Part shown: one piece after another, positions 6,940 through 14,138 of the stretch | Numbering within the stretch: position 1 is the stretch's first letter | How the letters are laid out: each line of letters opens with the position of its first letter | DNA from: a virus | Virus record (IMG/VR): IMGVR_UViG_3300032011_002077 | Coordinates: 1 to 26,138 of that record | Length of the DNA stretch: 26,138 bases | Strand: one strand, 5' to 3' | Made by a program: the position numbers and the translations under genes | The notes under the pieces: generated by a model | The model's database searches: none | Seen by the model: the letters and a program-made list of their open reading frames with translations, nothing else | What the model was told of the DNA's origin: nothing

Positions 6940-7152
6940 TCAACCGCTTCCGTTATTTTTTTTCTTATCTTGAATAAACGTTGCAACATCTTCGGTATCC
7001 ACAAAAATTTTTCTACCTATTTTATAATAGGGAAGAGCAAGTCTCCCATGATACAGCATGGAGTAAATAGTTTTATCGTTGTTATGGAAGACTTCTGCTA
7101 TGGCTTTAATGTCCATAACAGGTCCATATTTATTCAGTAGTACCTGTTTCAT
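6940..7152 (-). CDS. Excisionase/AlpA-type HTH DNA-binding protein
   Basis: The 70-residue product carries a MerR-like winged helix (HTH_17 type): IAEVFHNNDKTIYSMLYHGRLALPYYKIGRKIFVDTEDVATFI, given here in its natural order, with the recognition helix near residues 26-38 and the wing YKIGRKIF. The end is Lys/Asn-rich. Such proteins act as phage excisionases or small transcriptional regulators. No integrase is present in the window, so a regulatory role at the end of the leftward operon is as likely as excision. Its start lies inside the DUF3310 gene. Confidence 0.8.
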   Translation of the reverse strand: MKQVLLNKYGPVMDIKAIAEVFHNNDKTIYSMLYHGRLALPYYKIGRKIFVDTEDVATFIQDKKKNNGSG

Positions 7153-7474
7153 CAGAACCTTCCTGGTTTCTAAGTTTATTAATAAACCAAACAGCTTTTT
7201 CTAAATCTTCTTGTCCATTTTTATCTGGATAACGGTAAGTGTATTTAATTATTGTGCCTTTTAAATACCCTATAAATTCATCTTTTGTTAAGCTATCTTG
7301 AATAACGTCGATGCACTCACGGTTAGTTTTATTATAGTGGGGTGGATGATTAACCATATCTGCTGTGGTTTTATCTTCTAGTGGTTTATCTTCTAGTTTA
7401 GCCATAAATTCCTCTTTACAGTTTCCAATATTAACAAGGTGTTGTCCTGATAATATTCTATCTAAGTTTGTCAT
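7130..7474 (-). CDS. DUF3310 family protein
   Basis: The conserved core MVNHPPHYN, then ECIDVIQDSL, FIGYLKGTIIKYTYRY and EDLEKAVWFINKL is the typical DUF3310 signature (phage SaV-like proteins, function unsolved, usually in nucleotide or replication gene clusters). The start is uncertain: 7474 gives 114 residues with AAGGG about 12 bases upstream, while 7405 gives 91 residues with a well-placed GAGG. The longer form is listed. The HTH gene overlaps its 3' end by 23 bases. Confidence 0.8.
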   Translation of the reverse strand: MTNLDRILSGQHLVNIGNCKEEFMAKLEDKPLEDKTTADMVNHPPHYNKTNRECIDVIQDSLTKDEFIGYLKGTIIKYTYRYPDKNGQEDLEKAVWFINKLRNQEGSDETGTTE

Positions 7475-7476
7475 AT

Positions 7477-7875
7477 TTATGTACCCTTATTTAAACATAT
7501 ATTAGATATTATATGCACAAAGTCCTTTACATGTACAGCTTTCTCTTCGAACTCTTGTATGGAAAAACTCGCTTTGTCAAACTCTTTTGTAACCAAAACT
7601 TGATTACCGATACCCATAACGGCATATACAGGAAGACCAAAAGTATGTTGTTTAGTAAGCCAATCACGTTGTTGTTGAGATAAATTAAATTTAATTAAAG
7701 TTGTTGAACGAACAGGGAGTTTGTTTTTGTATTTATATTCCATAAAACAAAAACCATTAGGGCCAGAGTAAAAGCAGTCAGGAACACCTCCGTGATACGG
7801 ATCATTGATCTTCCACTTATATATTTCTTTAGGTAAAAGTCGGTGTACTTTAGAAATAAATTTATGTTCTGTCAT
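7477..7875 (-). CDS. VRR-NUC-like PD-(D/E)xK nuclease
   Basis: The 132-residue product is close to the usual length of stand-alone phage VRR-NUC or Holliday-junction-type nucleases. Catalytic motifs are visible: G30-V31-P32-D33, then MEYKYK with E46 and K48, followed by a Gln-rich helix LSQQQRDWL (67-73) and the strand GLPVYAVMGIG. This is the PD-(D/E)xK arrangement with a D and an ExK about 13 residues apart. It likely cleaves branched or structured DNA in replication or recombination. Its start is overlapped by a small upstream gene and it lies within the replication operon, two bases before the DUF3310 gene. Confidence 0.8.
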   Translation of the reverse strand: MTEHKFISKVHRLLPKEIYKWKINDPYHGGVPDCFYSGPNGFCFMEYKYKNKLPVRSTTLIKFNLSQQQRDWLTKQHTFGLPVYAVMGIGNQVLVTKEFDKASFSIQEFEEKAVHVKDFVHIISNICLNKGT

Positions 7876-7993
7876 CTAAGGGTAAGTAGTTCCAATTCCA
7901 ACACTCCCTGTTTTCGTTATAAATCAATAACTTATGGAGCATACGTACATGTGCGACACATAATGACGCAAGCATGTACGCAGCTATCCCCAT
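7862..7993 (-). CDS. 43-residue unknown protein
   Basis: This short frame fills an otherwise empty 117-base gap. Its ATG shares a base with the upstream stop (TAATG at 7991-7995) and its end overlaps the VRR-NUC gene by 14 bases, so it is well coupled on both sides. The product starts MGIAAYMLASLCVAHVRMLH and ends NENRECWNWNYLPLDDRT. I do not recognise the family. The initial half is hydrophobic and helical; the end is polar and aromatic. No separate ribosome binding site is visible, consistent with coupled translation. Confidence 0.5.
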   Translation of the reverse strand: MGIAAYMLASLCVAHVRMLHKLLIYNENRECWNWNYLPLDDRT

Positions 7994-8661
7994 TACGATA
8001 TGCTATCGTATATGCTCTTTGCATAGTTATAGTCTTCGTCTAGAACCCATCCTTGATTCTCAACAGATAAGTTATAGAACTTTTGCGCAGCTCTATTTTG
8101 AGTCTGTACCGAAGCTAACTTCCAAAGAGAGGAGAATCTGTCACCGCCCAATTGAGCGATTTGAGTATTCCATTCTCTTGATACTCTTAGTTTAGAAGAA
8201 GCAAAATCCATTAAGAAAGGAGTTCTAACTATATCTCCTGTAGTTGGATCTTTCATAAGAAGTGTATGAGATTGAGTTTGTACAATATCATGGTCTTCTA
8301 CTTTTAATTCTTCTGAAGCAAGAAAATCCATTGCTTCTTTATGCGTAGGAAAAGTACCTTTAAGACCGCCTCCTTCTGAAAGCTTTCTCCAAACAACAAA
8401 TTCTTCTTTAAACAAAAGATTTATAATATAAAGCTCTCGTCCTAAAAGTTTGTTAGTAACGGTGTTAACAAAGTCGCCAGGTTTGGCTCCTTCTAAATGA
8501 TCCTCATGGTTAGGATCTACTTCATTACTTAATTGTTGAAGTAGTTTAACCCGAGGGGTTTGTAGATGATCACTAGTAACATTTTCGTTACCAAGACCAG
8601 CTGCTTCTTTAACATGTGCAGGCACAGAGGTAGAAGTTAACGCTATAGCATTTTCATTCAT
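7993..8661 (-). CDS. Replication-associated protein, possibly ssDNA-binding
   Basis: I choose the second methionine (MNENAIALTS, 8661) because AAGGAG lies nine bases before it, while the ATG at 8682 has none. The 222-residue product shows HLQTPRVKLLQQLSNEV, EGAKPGDFVNTVTNKLLG, IINLLFKEEFVVWRK and a C-terminal segment with QNRAAQKFYNLSVENQGWV. I have seen this arrangement in unnamed phage proteins beside family A polymerases, where an ssDNA-binding role has been suspected. No other SSB is visible in the window, which makes that role attractive but unproven. The last codons contain a seven-base perfect hairpin (TACGATA/TATCGTA, 7994-8010). Confidence 0.6.
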   Translation of the reverse strand: MNENAIALTSTSVPAHVKEAAGLGNENVTSDHLQTPRVKLLQQLSNEVDPNHEDHLEGAKPGDFVNTVTNKLLGRELYIINLLFKEEFVVWRKLSEGGGLKGTFPTHKEAMDFLASEELKVEDHDIVQTQSHTLLMKDPTTGDIVRTPFLMDFASSKLRVSREWNTQIAQLGGDRFSSLWKLASVQTQNRAAQKFYNLSVENQGWVLDEDYNYAKSIYDSIS

Positions 8662-8687
8662 GCTTCGTTCTCCTTGTTTCATTATTA

Positions 8688-9065
8688 TTATTTAGATCTG
8701 AAATTAACACGCGTTAATTCCGTTGCTTTTACGCCTGGGACATTCATTCCCATTTGTAGAAGTTCTCGAAAAGCAGTTGCGGACATACGCTTTTGTAAAA
8801 GCTCAAACTGCTTAGTTTGGATAAGGTGTTGGTAAACTTGATCCCAGTCTTCAACTGTAGGTACAATTTCTTTCTTTATAGAAACAGTACAGCCGTCGTT
8901 ACCGACACGGTCAATTCCTTGTTGTTCTAGGGTGTATGCAATCTTAGCTTCAAGTTCCATCTTTTGGCCTTTTAAACCTTTTTCTTCTGTTTGAAGGGTT
9001 TTAAGTTCTGCTCTTATGTTTGTTAAGGCTGTGAGCAACTCATCCATAGTTCTCTGTTCTTCCAT
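8688..9065 (-). CDS. Coiled-coil replication-cluster protein
   Basis: The 125-residue product has an N-terminal coiled coil (residues about 8-48: LLTALTNIRAELKTLQ onward to LEAKIAYTLEQQG) and a compact C-terminal domain (DGCTVSIKKEIVPTVEDW, VPGVKATELTRVNFRSK). The arrangement recalls siphovirus Gp157-like proteins, though I cannot confirm the family. Start choice is open: 9065 overlaps the upstream end closely, and an internal ATG (MDELL) has AGAGAA before it. It sits between two replication-cluster genes and probably serves as a structural or DNA-binding partner. Confidence 0.6.
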   Translation of the reverse strand: MEEQRTMDELLTALTNIRAELKTLQTEEKGLKGQKMELEAKIAYTLEQQGIDRVGNDGCTVSIKKEIVPTVEDWDQVYQHLIQTKQFELLQKRMSATAFRELLQMGMNVPGVKATELTRVNFRSK

Positions 9066-9066
9066 T

Positions 9067-9321
9067 TTAGTGTAGGGTCTCCTCCCCGGTTGTTAAATCA
9101 TTAGTTAATACATGTACGCCTTCTAATAAATCTAATGCATGCGCACTAGCTTGAGAAAGCAATTCTTCAGCTGGCACAGAAGTATTATCTCTATCCATAG
9201 CCATTAGCTCAACGACGACAAACACAAGAGCCGCTGCTAGTGTGTGCGAATCAAAATTACTAAGGTTTTCCATATCGTCAAAATCTAAATTTTCAAGTAG
9301 TACTGTTTTGGTTTTTGCCAC
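9067..9321 (-). CDS. Small acidic protein of unknown function
   Basis: An 84-residue product starting at GTG with GAGG six bases upstream; the start is 29 bases inside the helicase gene. The protein is acidic and helical (ENLDFDDMENLSNFDSHTLA, AALVFVVVELMAMDRDN) with no Cys or catalytic motif. The close coupling to the helicase suggests a partner or regulator of replication, which is inference. Confidence 0.65.
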   Translation of the reverse strand: MAKTKTVLLENLDFDDMENLSNFDSHTLAAALVFVVVELMAMDRDNTSVPAEELLSQASAHALDLLEGVHVLTNDLTTGEETLH

Positions 9322-10663
9322 TGTTTACCTCACTTAATATGTGTAGAAGATTTTCCATTCTTCCTAGTTTACCATTAAGTTTATCATAAACAGACTCTTC
9401 CCAAGTGTCTCGTGCTGTAATTAATATTGTTTCAGTTTTGTTAGTTTGTCCAGAGCGATGTATACGTCTATTAAACTGTTGAAAATGCTCAGCGTTGTAC
9501 GTAGGGCTGCACCAGATGCATGTTGTTGCTTTAGTTAAGGTTAGACCGTGGCTCGCGGATTGTGGGTGAGCAAACAGAACTTGTACTTGTCCAGCTTGAA
9601 AACGTGAAACAATATCTTTACGTTTATGTGCCGGTACTGAACCGTCAATAAGTTCATATGAAATCTTTTTCTTTTCAGCTATTTTAATTAAAGCATCACG
9701 TTCGTGTTTCCAATTAAAAGCTACAAGAGAATGTTTACGTACATCAACTAGATCCATAACAAGATCGTAACGTTCTTGATGAAAATACTGTACGTTGCTG
9801 TCTTCATCATAAACACCGCCGGATACTAATTGTAATAGTTTCTTGACGCGTGCTCCTGCGTTTACAGCATTAATGGTTCCTTGTTTTGTATACAACACAG
9901 ATTCTTCTGCTAATGTTTTATACATTGCCATAACTTTAGGTGATAAGGAAGTGTAAACAGTACGAACAATATTGTCTGGAAGATCTATACAGTCTTCCAG
10001 GGCGTGTCGTATTGTAATGTCTTTAAGCCTATCGGCTACTACTTCTTCGATCCCGGGTTTATCAATCCATTCATTAGCAAAACCGTTGAAACGAGGAGTA
10101 CATACTTGATTACGAAAGGCATAAAAACGTTGACCTAATCTTTTACCGTCGTCGACTAAATAAACTGGGTGCCATAAATCTAAAATACTATTAGTGTTAG
10201 GAGTACCAGACATGGCAATCCTATTATTAAAGTATGGGATAAGATTTTTGAGGTTTTTAGAACGTTTTGCTTCTCGGTTTTTAAACGCGGTAAACTCATC
10301 AATAACGATCGTATCGAAAGACTTAACAAAATGTAAATTTTTCTGTAGAAAATTGACAGCTTCAAAGTTAGTGATGACCATGTCAAGGTTGGTGTCATTA
10401 AATATTTTTTCTCGATTTTTTGCATAAGCAACTCCATATGTAATAGAAGGTTGAAATTTTAATATATCCTCAACCCAAGCTGCTTCTAAAATTGATAGGG
10501 GCGCTAGTACTAGCGTTCTACCTCCTAATGTAACGTGCGCATCTAAGACTGCACGTGTTTTTCCTGTACCAGGATCAGATGTAATTAAACATCTAGGATT
10601 CTCTATAACAAAGTTAGTGGTATCAACTTGATGAGAATACGCGGTTGGTATTTGTTGATTCAT
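9293..10663 (-). CDS. SNF2/DEAD-like superfamily 2 helicase
   Basis: The 456-residue product has the motifs of an SF2 translocase in order: Q-like N-terminus with YSHQ, Walker A SDPGTGKT (29-36), motif Ia LVLAPLSILEAAW, Walker B IDEFT (D122, E123), motif III SGTPNTN (152-158), motif IV LVAFNWKHERD, motif V SASHGLTLTKAT and motif VI QFNRRIHRSGQ (396-406). The HRSGQ form and the LAPLSIL motif point to the SNF2 branch common in phages. It probably remodels or unwinds DNA during phage replication or recombination. GGAAG precedes the ATG. It is short for cellular SNF2 enzymes but normal for phage ones. Confidence 0.9.
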   Translation of the reverse strand: MNQQIPTAYSHQVDTTNFVIENPRCLITSDPGTGKTRAVLDAHVTLGGRTLVLAPLSILEAAWVEDILKFQPSITYGVAYAKNREKIFNDTNLDMVITNFEAVNFLQKNLHFVKSFDTIVIDEFTAFKNREAKRSKNLKNLIPYFNNRIAMSGTPNTNSILDLWHPVYLVDDGKRLGQRFYAFRNQVCTPRFNGFANEWIDKPGIEEVVADRLKDITIRHALEDCIDLPDNIVRTVYTSLSPKVMAMYKTLAEESVLYTKQGTINAVNAGARVKKLLQLVSGGVYDEDSNVQYFHQERYDLVMDLVDVRKHSLVAFNWKHERDALIKIAEKKKISYELIDGSVPAHKRKDIVSRFQAGQVQVLFAHPQSASHGLTLTKATTCIWCSPTYNAEHFQQFNRRIHRSGQTNKTETILITARDTWEESVYDKLNGKLGRMENLLHILSEVNSGKNQNSTT

Positions 10664-10724
10664 AATTCATCTTCCGTGTTTTATTATTCATTATTCATTA
10701 TTCATTGTATAAACTTATTTTAAC

Positions 10725-11480
10725 TTATTTTATACCCCATTGGCAAGCAGGAAATTCACCTTTTCCATACGAACACCAGCGACAAGCGCTTGGTGATGGG
10801 TTGGGTGGAAATTCTGTTGCTGTAGTCATAGCAATTGCTCGACTATGGAGTGATGGCATAAAGACCATTGCTTCTTCGCGTGTATATGCTTGTCTAGTTA
10901 TTTCTCCGTGATCTAAATACCACAGTTCTGTTTGAACGTGTTGTAGTTTAGGAAACTTAAAGAAAGATCCTATTGCATATGTTAGTGCTTGTTGTGCGTG
11001 TGCAATTTCATTACCAAACATTTTACCTGTTTTGTGGTCAATTACACGAGCTGAAGTTTCTGTTTCATGTAGAATGGCATCTAATTTTATACGTCCCCAT
11101 ACATCTGGGGCCATCCAACCGCATGGTTGCCATTCGATTGTAAAGCCCCATTCCCCTTCTAACTCAACCTTACCTTCTATATATTGATGTTTTAAAAGAG
11201 CAAACTCGCTTTCAAATTTTTTAAGTGTTTCGGGGAGTTCAGATATCTTGTCGCATACATAGTCTTCGGCTTCTTTATGAATAAGCGAACCCCGCTTAGC
11301 TGCTGGTCCGTAGTCTTCTTGTATGCGTTTTACTTTTGCGATGTAGCTTCTGTAAGCACAGGATTCAAAAGTTTTTAAAGTAGAATGTGACCAAGCTGGT
11401 ACAAGTCCCAACTCTTTTGGGGTTTCAGGCTGTATAACTGCGTCCGTATCAGGCCTAGAATCCTGGGTTAACTGTGTCAA
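10725..11480 (-). CDS. Cas4/RecB-like PD-(D/E)xK exonuclease with Fe-S cysteines
   Basis: The 251-residue product starts at TTG overlapping the upstream TGA (TTGA), with ACAAGGA just before it. Motifs: WSHSTLKTFESCAYR (C41), RGSLIHKEAE (H68), RIKLDAI (D134), VIDHKTGK (D148, K150), QQALTYAI and a terminal Cys group ACRWCSYGKGEFPAC (C233, C236, C246). The four cysteines in these places are the Fe-S arrangement of Cas4, AddB and related nucleases. In phages such enzymes process DNA ends for replication, recombination or host DNA degradation. No CRISPR genes are nearby, so a CRISPR role is not indicated. Confidence 0.88.
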   Translation of the reverse strand: MTQLTQDSRPDTDAVIQPETPKELGLVPAWSHSTLKTFESCAYRSYIAKVKRIQEDYGPAAKRGSLIHKEAEDYVCDKISELPETLKKFESEFALLKHQYIEGKVELEGEWGFTIEWQPCGWMAPDVWGRIKLDAILHETETSARVIDHKTGKMFGNEIAHAQQALTYAIGSFFKFPKLQHVQTELWYLDHGEITRQAYTREEAMVFMPSLHSRAIAMTTATEFPPNPSPSACRWCSYGKGEFPACQWGIK

Positions 11481-13951
11481 TGCGTTCCTTGTTTTGTTAG
11501 TTGAATATCTTTTTCATCAAAATGTATATCTAATAACGATTGTTTCACATCTTCTTTTAAATGCCAAGTTAATAATACACCTCGGGGAGCAGAACTAGTT
11601 CGTCCTTCTCCTAAACGTTTGCGTGTAATATTAATATTTAATCGGTTCATTGCTTTAGTAAAGTCTCTAATAGATAGTGATTTAGTGTTGTCTGTTAAAA
11701 CATCGTAAACAATTTTAAAATGTTGCATTGGTATAATGTTTTCTTGTTCTGATGAAGCAATCCAATTCTTTATATATCTTTGTGCTGTACTTATACCACC
11801 AGCGTCAAAAGTATTTGTAAGCGGTATATCTAATATATCAACAAAATATTCTAAATCGTTTGTTTTAATTGCATTGGCAAATTCTTCAAGTACAGACATT
11901 GATACTTGTTTCATTTCTTGTTTAGCTTTATTTTCTAAAGCTGTATGTGCCATACGTACATCTACCTGGAAAGCTTGTAAGAAGCCTGCAAAAGAATAAA
12001 GTTCTTTATCAAGTACTTCTAAATTAGTTATTAAATCAGGATGTCGTTCTTCTATTTTATATTCTTGACGAGGTCCTACATTGTAACGTCTGTCTCCGTC
12101 TTCTATTTTTACAGCATCTGCTCTGTTTGTAAGAAATATAAAGTTACAAAAGCTGGGTAATTCTATTTGGTTTGTACGCATTGCTCTGATTGTAAGATTG
12201 GGTTCTGTTATTTGGTGTTTTAATTTATCTGCCATTTTACCCATGTTGCCTGAAGCAGCCATTCTAAACTCATCTACAATTAAGAAGAGTGCTGTACGCA
12301 TGTATAAATTAAAATGTTCTTCTATGTTTTCAAGTGAACGCATGGGGACTTGTTGTTCGCCAAAAAGGGGTTTAAGTATTTTATGAACAAACAAGCCCTT
12401 ACCTGTACCAGGCACACCTGTAAAGATCCATGCGGTCATTGTCTTCCGTTTATTTTGATAAATATACGCAAGCCAATTTATAAAATGTTCTACTTCTGTG
12501 TCTCCGTCGCCAACTATATGTTTTACTAATTTGTATATGTTGGGTATGTATCTTTGAAGTTTTATAGATTCTCCGTAAGTAAGTACATTTACATCTTTAA
12601 CTGCGTCCATCATGTACGGAGTTTTTCTATAAAGATTTACATAGTATGGAGCGTCTTTTAAATTAATTCCTTTTTCAGATGAAGGATCAAATACAACTTT
12701 TGCGTCAGGTACGTAGTCCGGGGCCGCTCTGTTGTGCGTACGCATAAAACCATCTAATGAGCTTTTCTGTGTAGGTGTTAATGGATAATCATCTGTAAAC
12801 TGTTGAATATCTTCGTCGAAAACGCCGTTAAAGTAAGTGTCTGTATAAAAGTCTCTTAATATAACAGGTAGCACATTTTTACCCGCAGAGATTTCTTCTT
12901 TGTATGTTTCAAATATACTTTTATAAAAATCAGGGTCAGCTTTTTCTATTTCAAATATAGGTTCGCCTTTAAAGTTGTACATATAATGAGGGTTAGTAAG
13001 TAGGAAATAATAAGCACCGCTATCGCCCCCGTTAATATTACAATTTACATAAGGATCAGAGACTCGGCATATTTCTATGCTCATTCTGTCTGGGTTTTGA
13101 AGTACTTCTTGTGTTTCATTATTAACATTAATAGTTGTGACACGCTCGTTCTTCTTAGACAACCCAGCTTTTTTACGTAGTCCGTTTTTAATTTGCAGGC
13201 CTATATTGTGTACTTTTTCAGGGTTAACGTCCTTTACTAACTGGGAAACGTCTACGGTTGGCGATCCACGGTTCACTGCACATAACCTTTCTCCTGTTAT
13301 AGGGTCTTGTACGCCTACAAACTTAGGCGGAGCTATGTATATTAGTTTAGAATTTTCAGCAAGGCTTACGTCTAATGGGTAAGATAAGCTTTGACCATTT
13401 GCAGAAAGACTTAATTGATTAGATAGAAAGTCTATTTCGTAATTTAAAGTTTTTAACCACTCTTTTAATATTGTAGGAGTCATTGGGTCTTTAAGTATAA
13501 AGAACAAATGCATTGAAGCTTTATTGCCTTTAAGCCCTAATGAAGCAGAGGCTTGTGCAATGTAGCTTACATCATGAAACTCAGGAGGCATGTAAGATAT
13601 AAACTGTTCTGAAATAGTTTGAATATCATGTGTGTTTAAAGTTGTTTTGTTAGCTAATGGAAATTCAATACCATCTAAATCAAGAACTAAAAGATCTGTT
13701 TGTGCAATACGATCAGTAAGAAACGCTCTAGATTCGTTTTTAATTTTTCTTTTAAGTAATCCTTTGTACATACAAGCACCGGCAGCTGCATGTTTTTGTA
13801 TGTATTTAAATAGAGAATCAAACCCTTCGTGAGTTTTATCTATGTTGTGGTGATATGAACTAACTTTTTTTACTAAAGGATATGGTGCAATTCCTTTAGT
13901 GTTAATTTCTTTTATAAGTCGTTGTTTAGCTTTAAGAAAGACAACTTCCAT
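11477..13951 (-). CDS. Primase-helicase (AEP-like primase plus D5-type AAA+ helicase)
   Basis: The 824-residue product joins two activities. N-terminal archaeo-eukaryotic primase motifs: LVLDLDG with D91/D93, KASMHLFF with S146/H148, and LDVSL with D194. After a linker, a D5/SF3 helicase: IFTGVPGTGKG (Walker A, 510-519), ALFLIVDEF (Walker B, D560/E561), FIFLTNRADAV (sensor 1) and GDRRYNV (arginine finger, 621-622). It should lay primers and unwind the fork for the adjacent family A polymerase. AAGGAG precedes the ATG. The stop overlaps the Cas4-like start by TTGA. The length agrees with large phage D5-type primase-helicases. The SF3 part is unmistakable; the primase class is a motif reading. 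Confidence 0.88.
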   Translation of the reverse strand: MEVVFLKAKQRLIKEINTKGIAPYPLVKKVSSYHHNIDKTHEGFDSLFKYIQKHAAAGACMYKGLLKRKIKNESRAFLTDRIAQTDLLVLDLDGIEFPLANKTTLNTHDIQTISEQFISYMPPEFHDVSYIAQASASLGLKGNKASMHLFFILKDPMTPTILKEWLKTLNYEIDFLSNQLSLSANGQSLSYPLDVSLAENSKLIYIAPPKFVGVQDPITGERLCAVNRGSPTVDVSQLVKDVNPEKVHNIGLQIKNGLRKKAGLSKKNERVTTINVNNETQEVLQNPDRMSIEICRVSDPYVNCNINGGDSGAYYFLLTNPHYMYNFKGEPIFEIEKADPDFYKSIFETYKEEISAGKNVLPVILRDFYTDTYFNGVFDEDIQQFTDDYPLTPTQKSSLDGFMRTHNRAAPDYVPDAKVVFDPSSEKGINLKDAPYYVNLYRKTPYMMDAVKDVNVLTYGESIKLQRYIPNIYKLVKHIVGDGDTEVEHFINWLAYIYQNKRKTMTAWIFTGVPGTGKGLFVHKILKPLFGEQQVPMRSLENIEEHFNLYMRTALFLIVDEFRMAASGNMGKMADKLKHQITEPNLTIRAMRTNQIELPSFCNFIFLTNRADAVKIEDGDRRYNVGPRQEYKIEERHPDLITNLEVLDKELYSFAGFLQAFQVDVRMAHTALENKAKQEMKQVSMSVLEEFANAIKTNDLEYFVDILDIPLTNTFDAGGISTAQRYIKNWIASSEQENIIPMQHFKIVYDVLTDNTKSLSIRDFTKAMNRLNINITRKRLGEGRTSSAPRGVLLTWHLKEDVKQSLLDIHFDEKDIQLTKQGTH

Positions 13952-13961
13952 ATTGGTCTCC

Positions 13962-14138
13962 TTATTTTTTTTGGTTATATATTTCCTGTCGGTCTATTCC
14001 AATCCTTTCATCTGCTTGAAAGGCTAGTTTAACTTGTTTATTACCTAGTGCAGTAACTGTAACTTCACAAATAATATCATCATCTAAATGGATGATAACA
14101 GACTCGTGCTTTTTTCTGGTTAGTACTAAATTACTCAT
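13962..14138 (-). CDS. csrA-like: CsrA/RsmA-like RNA-binding translational regulator
   Basis: This 58-residue gene lies in the gap between polymerase and primase genes. It starts at ATGA overlapping the polymerase stop. Against the E. coli CsrA that I know, the match runs the full length: SNLVLTRKKHESVII (against LILTRRVGETLMI), then CEVTVTALGNKQVKLAF (against VTVTVLGVKGNQVRIGV) and GIDRQEIYNQ (against VSVHREEIYQ). RNA-contacting positions are kept as L6, R8, K9 and R50; the usual Gly after the basic pair is His11. CsrA dimers bind GGA loops over ribosome binding sites and repress or stabilise mRNAs. Here it could time phage replication genes or redirect host carbon metabolism. The direct effect is inference; the family call is strong. 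Confidence 0.88.
   Translation of the reverse strand: MSNLVLTRKKHESVIIHLDDDIICEVTVTALGNKQVKLAFQADERIGIDRQEIYNQKK

Noticed and set aside
6946-6972. Programmed -1 frameshift at A-AAA-AAT in the HTH gene
   Set aside because: A -1 shift there meets a stop at once; only +1 would reach the membrane frame, and no stimulatory structure is visible.
7944-7980. Inverted repeat CGTACATG/CATGTACG as an operator or terminator
   Set aside because: It lies inside the 43-residue gene (7862-7993) and has no promoter or U-run, so chance or coding constraint is enough.
10683-10731. Short tandem repeats ATTATTC x3 and AACTTATTTT x2 before the SNF2 gene
   Set aside because: Simple AT-rich repeats in a 61-base gap; no hairpin, promoter or coding role is evident. 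They could be iterons but are too few and too short.
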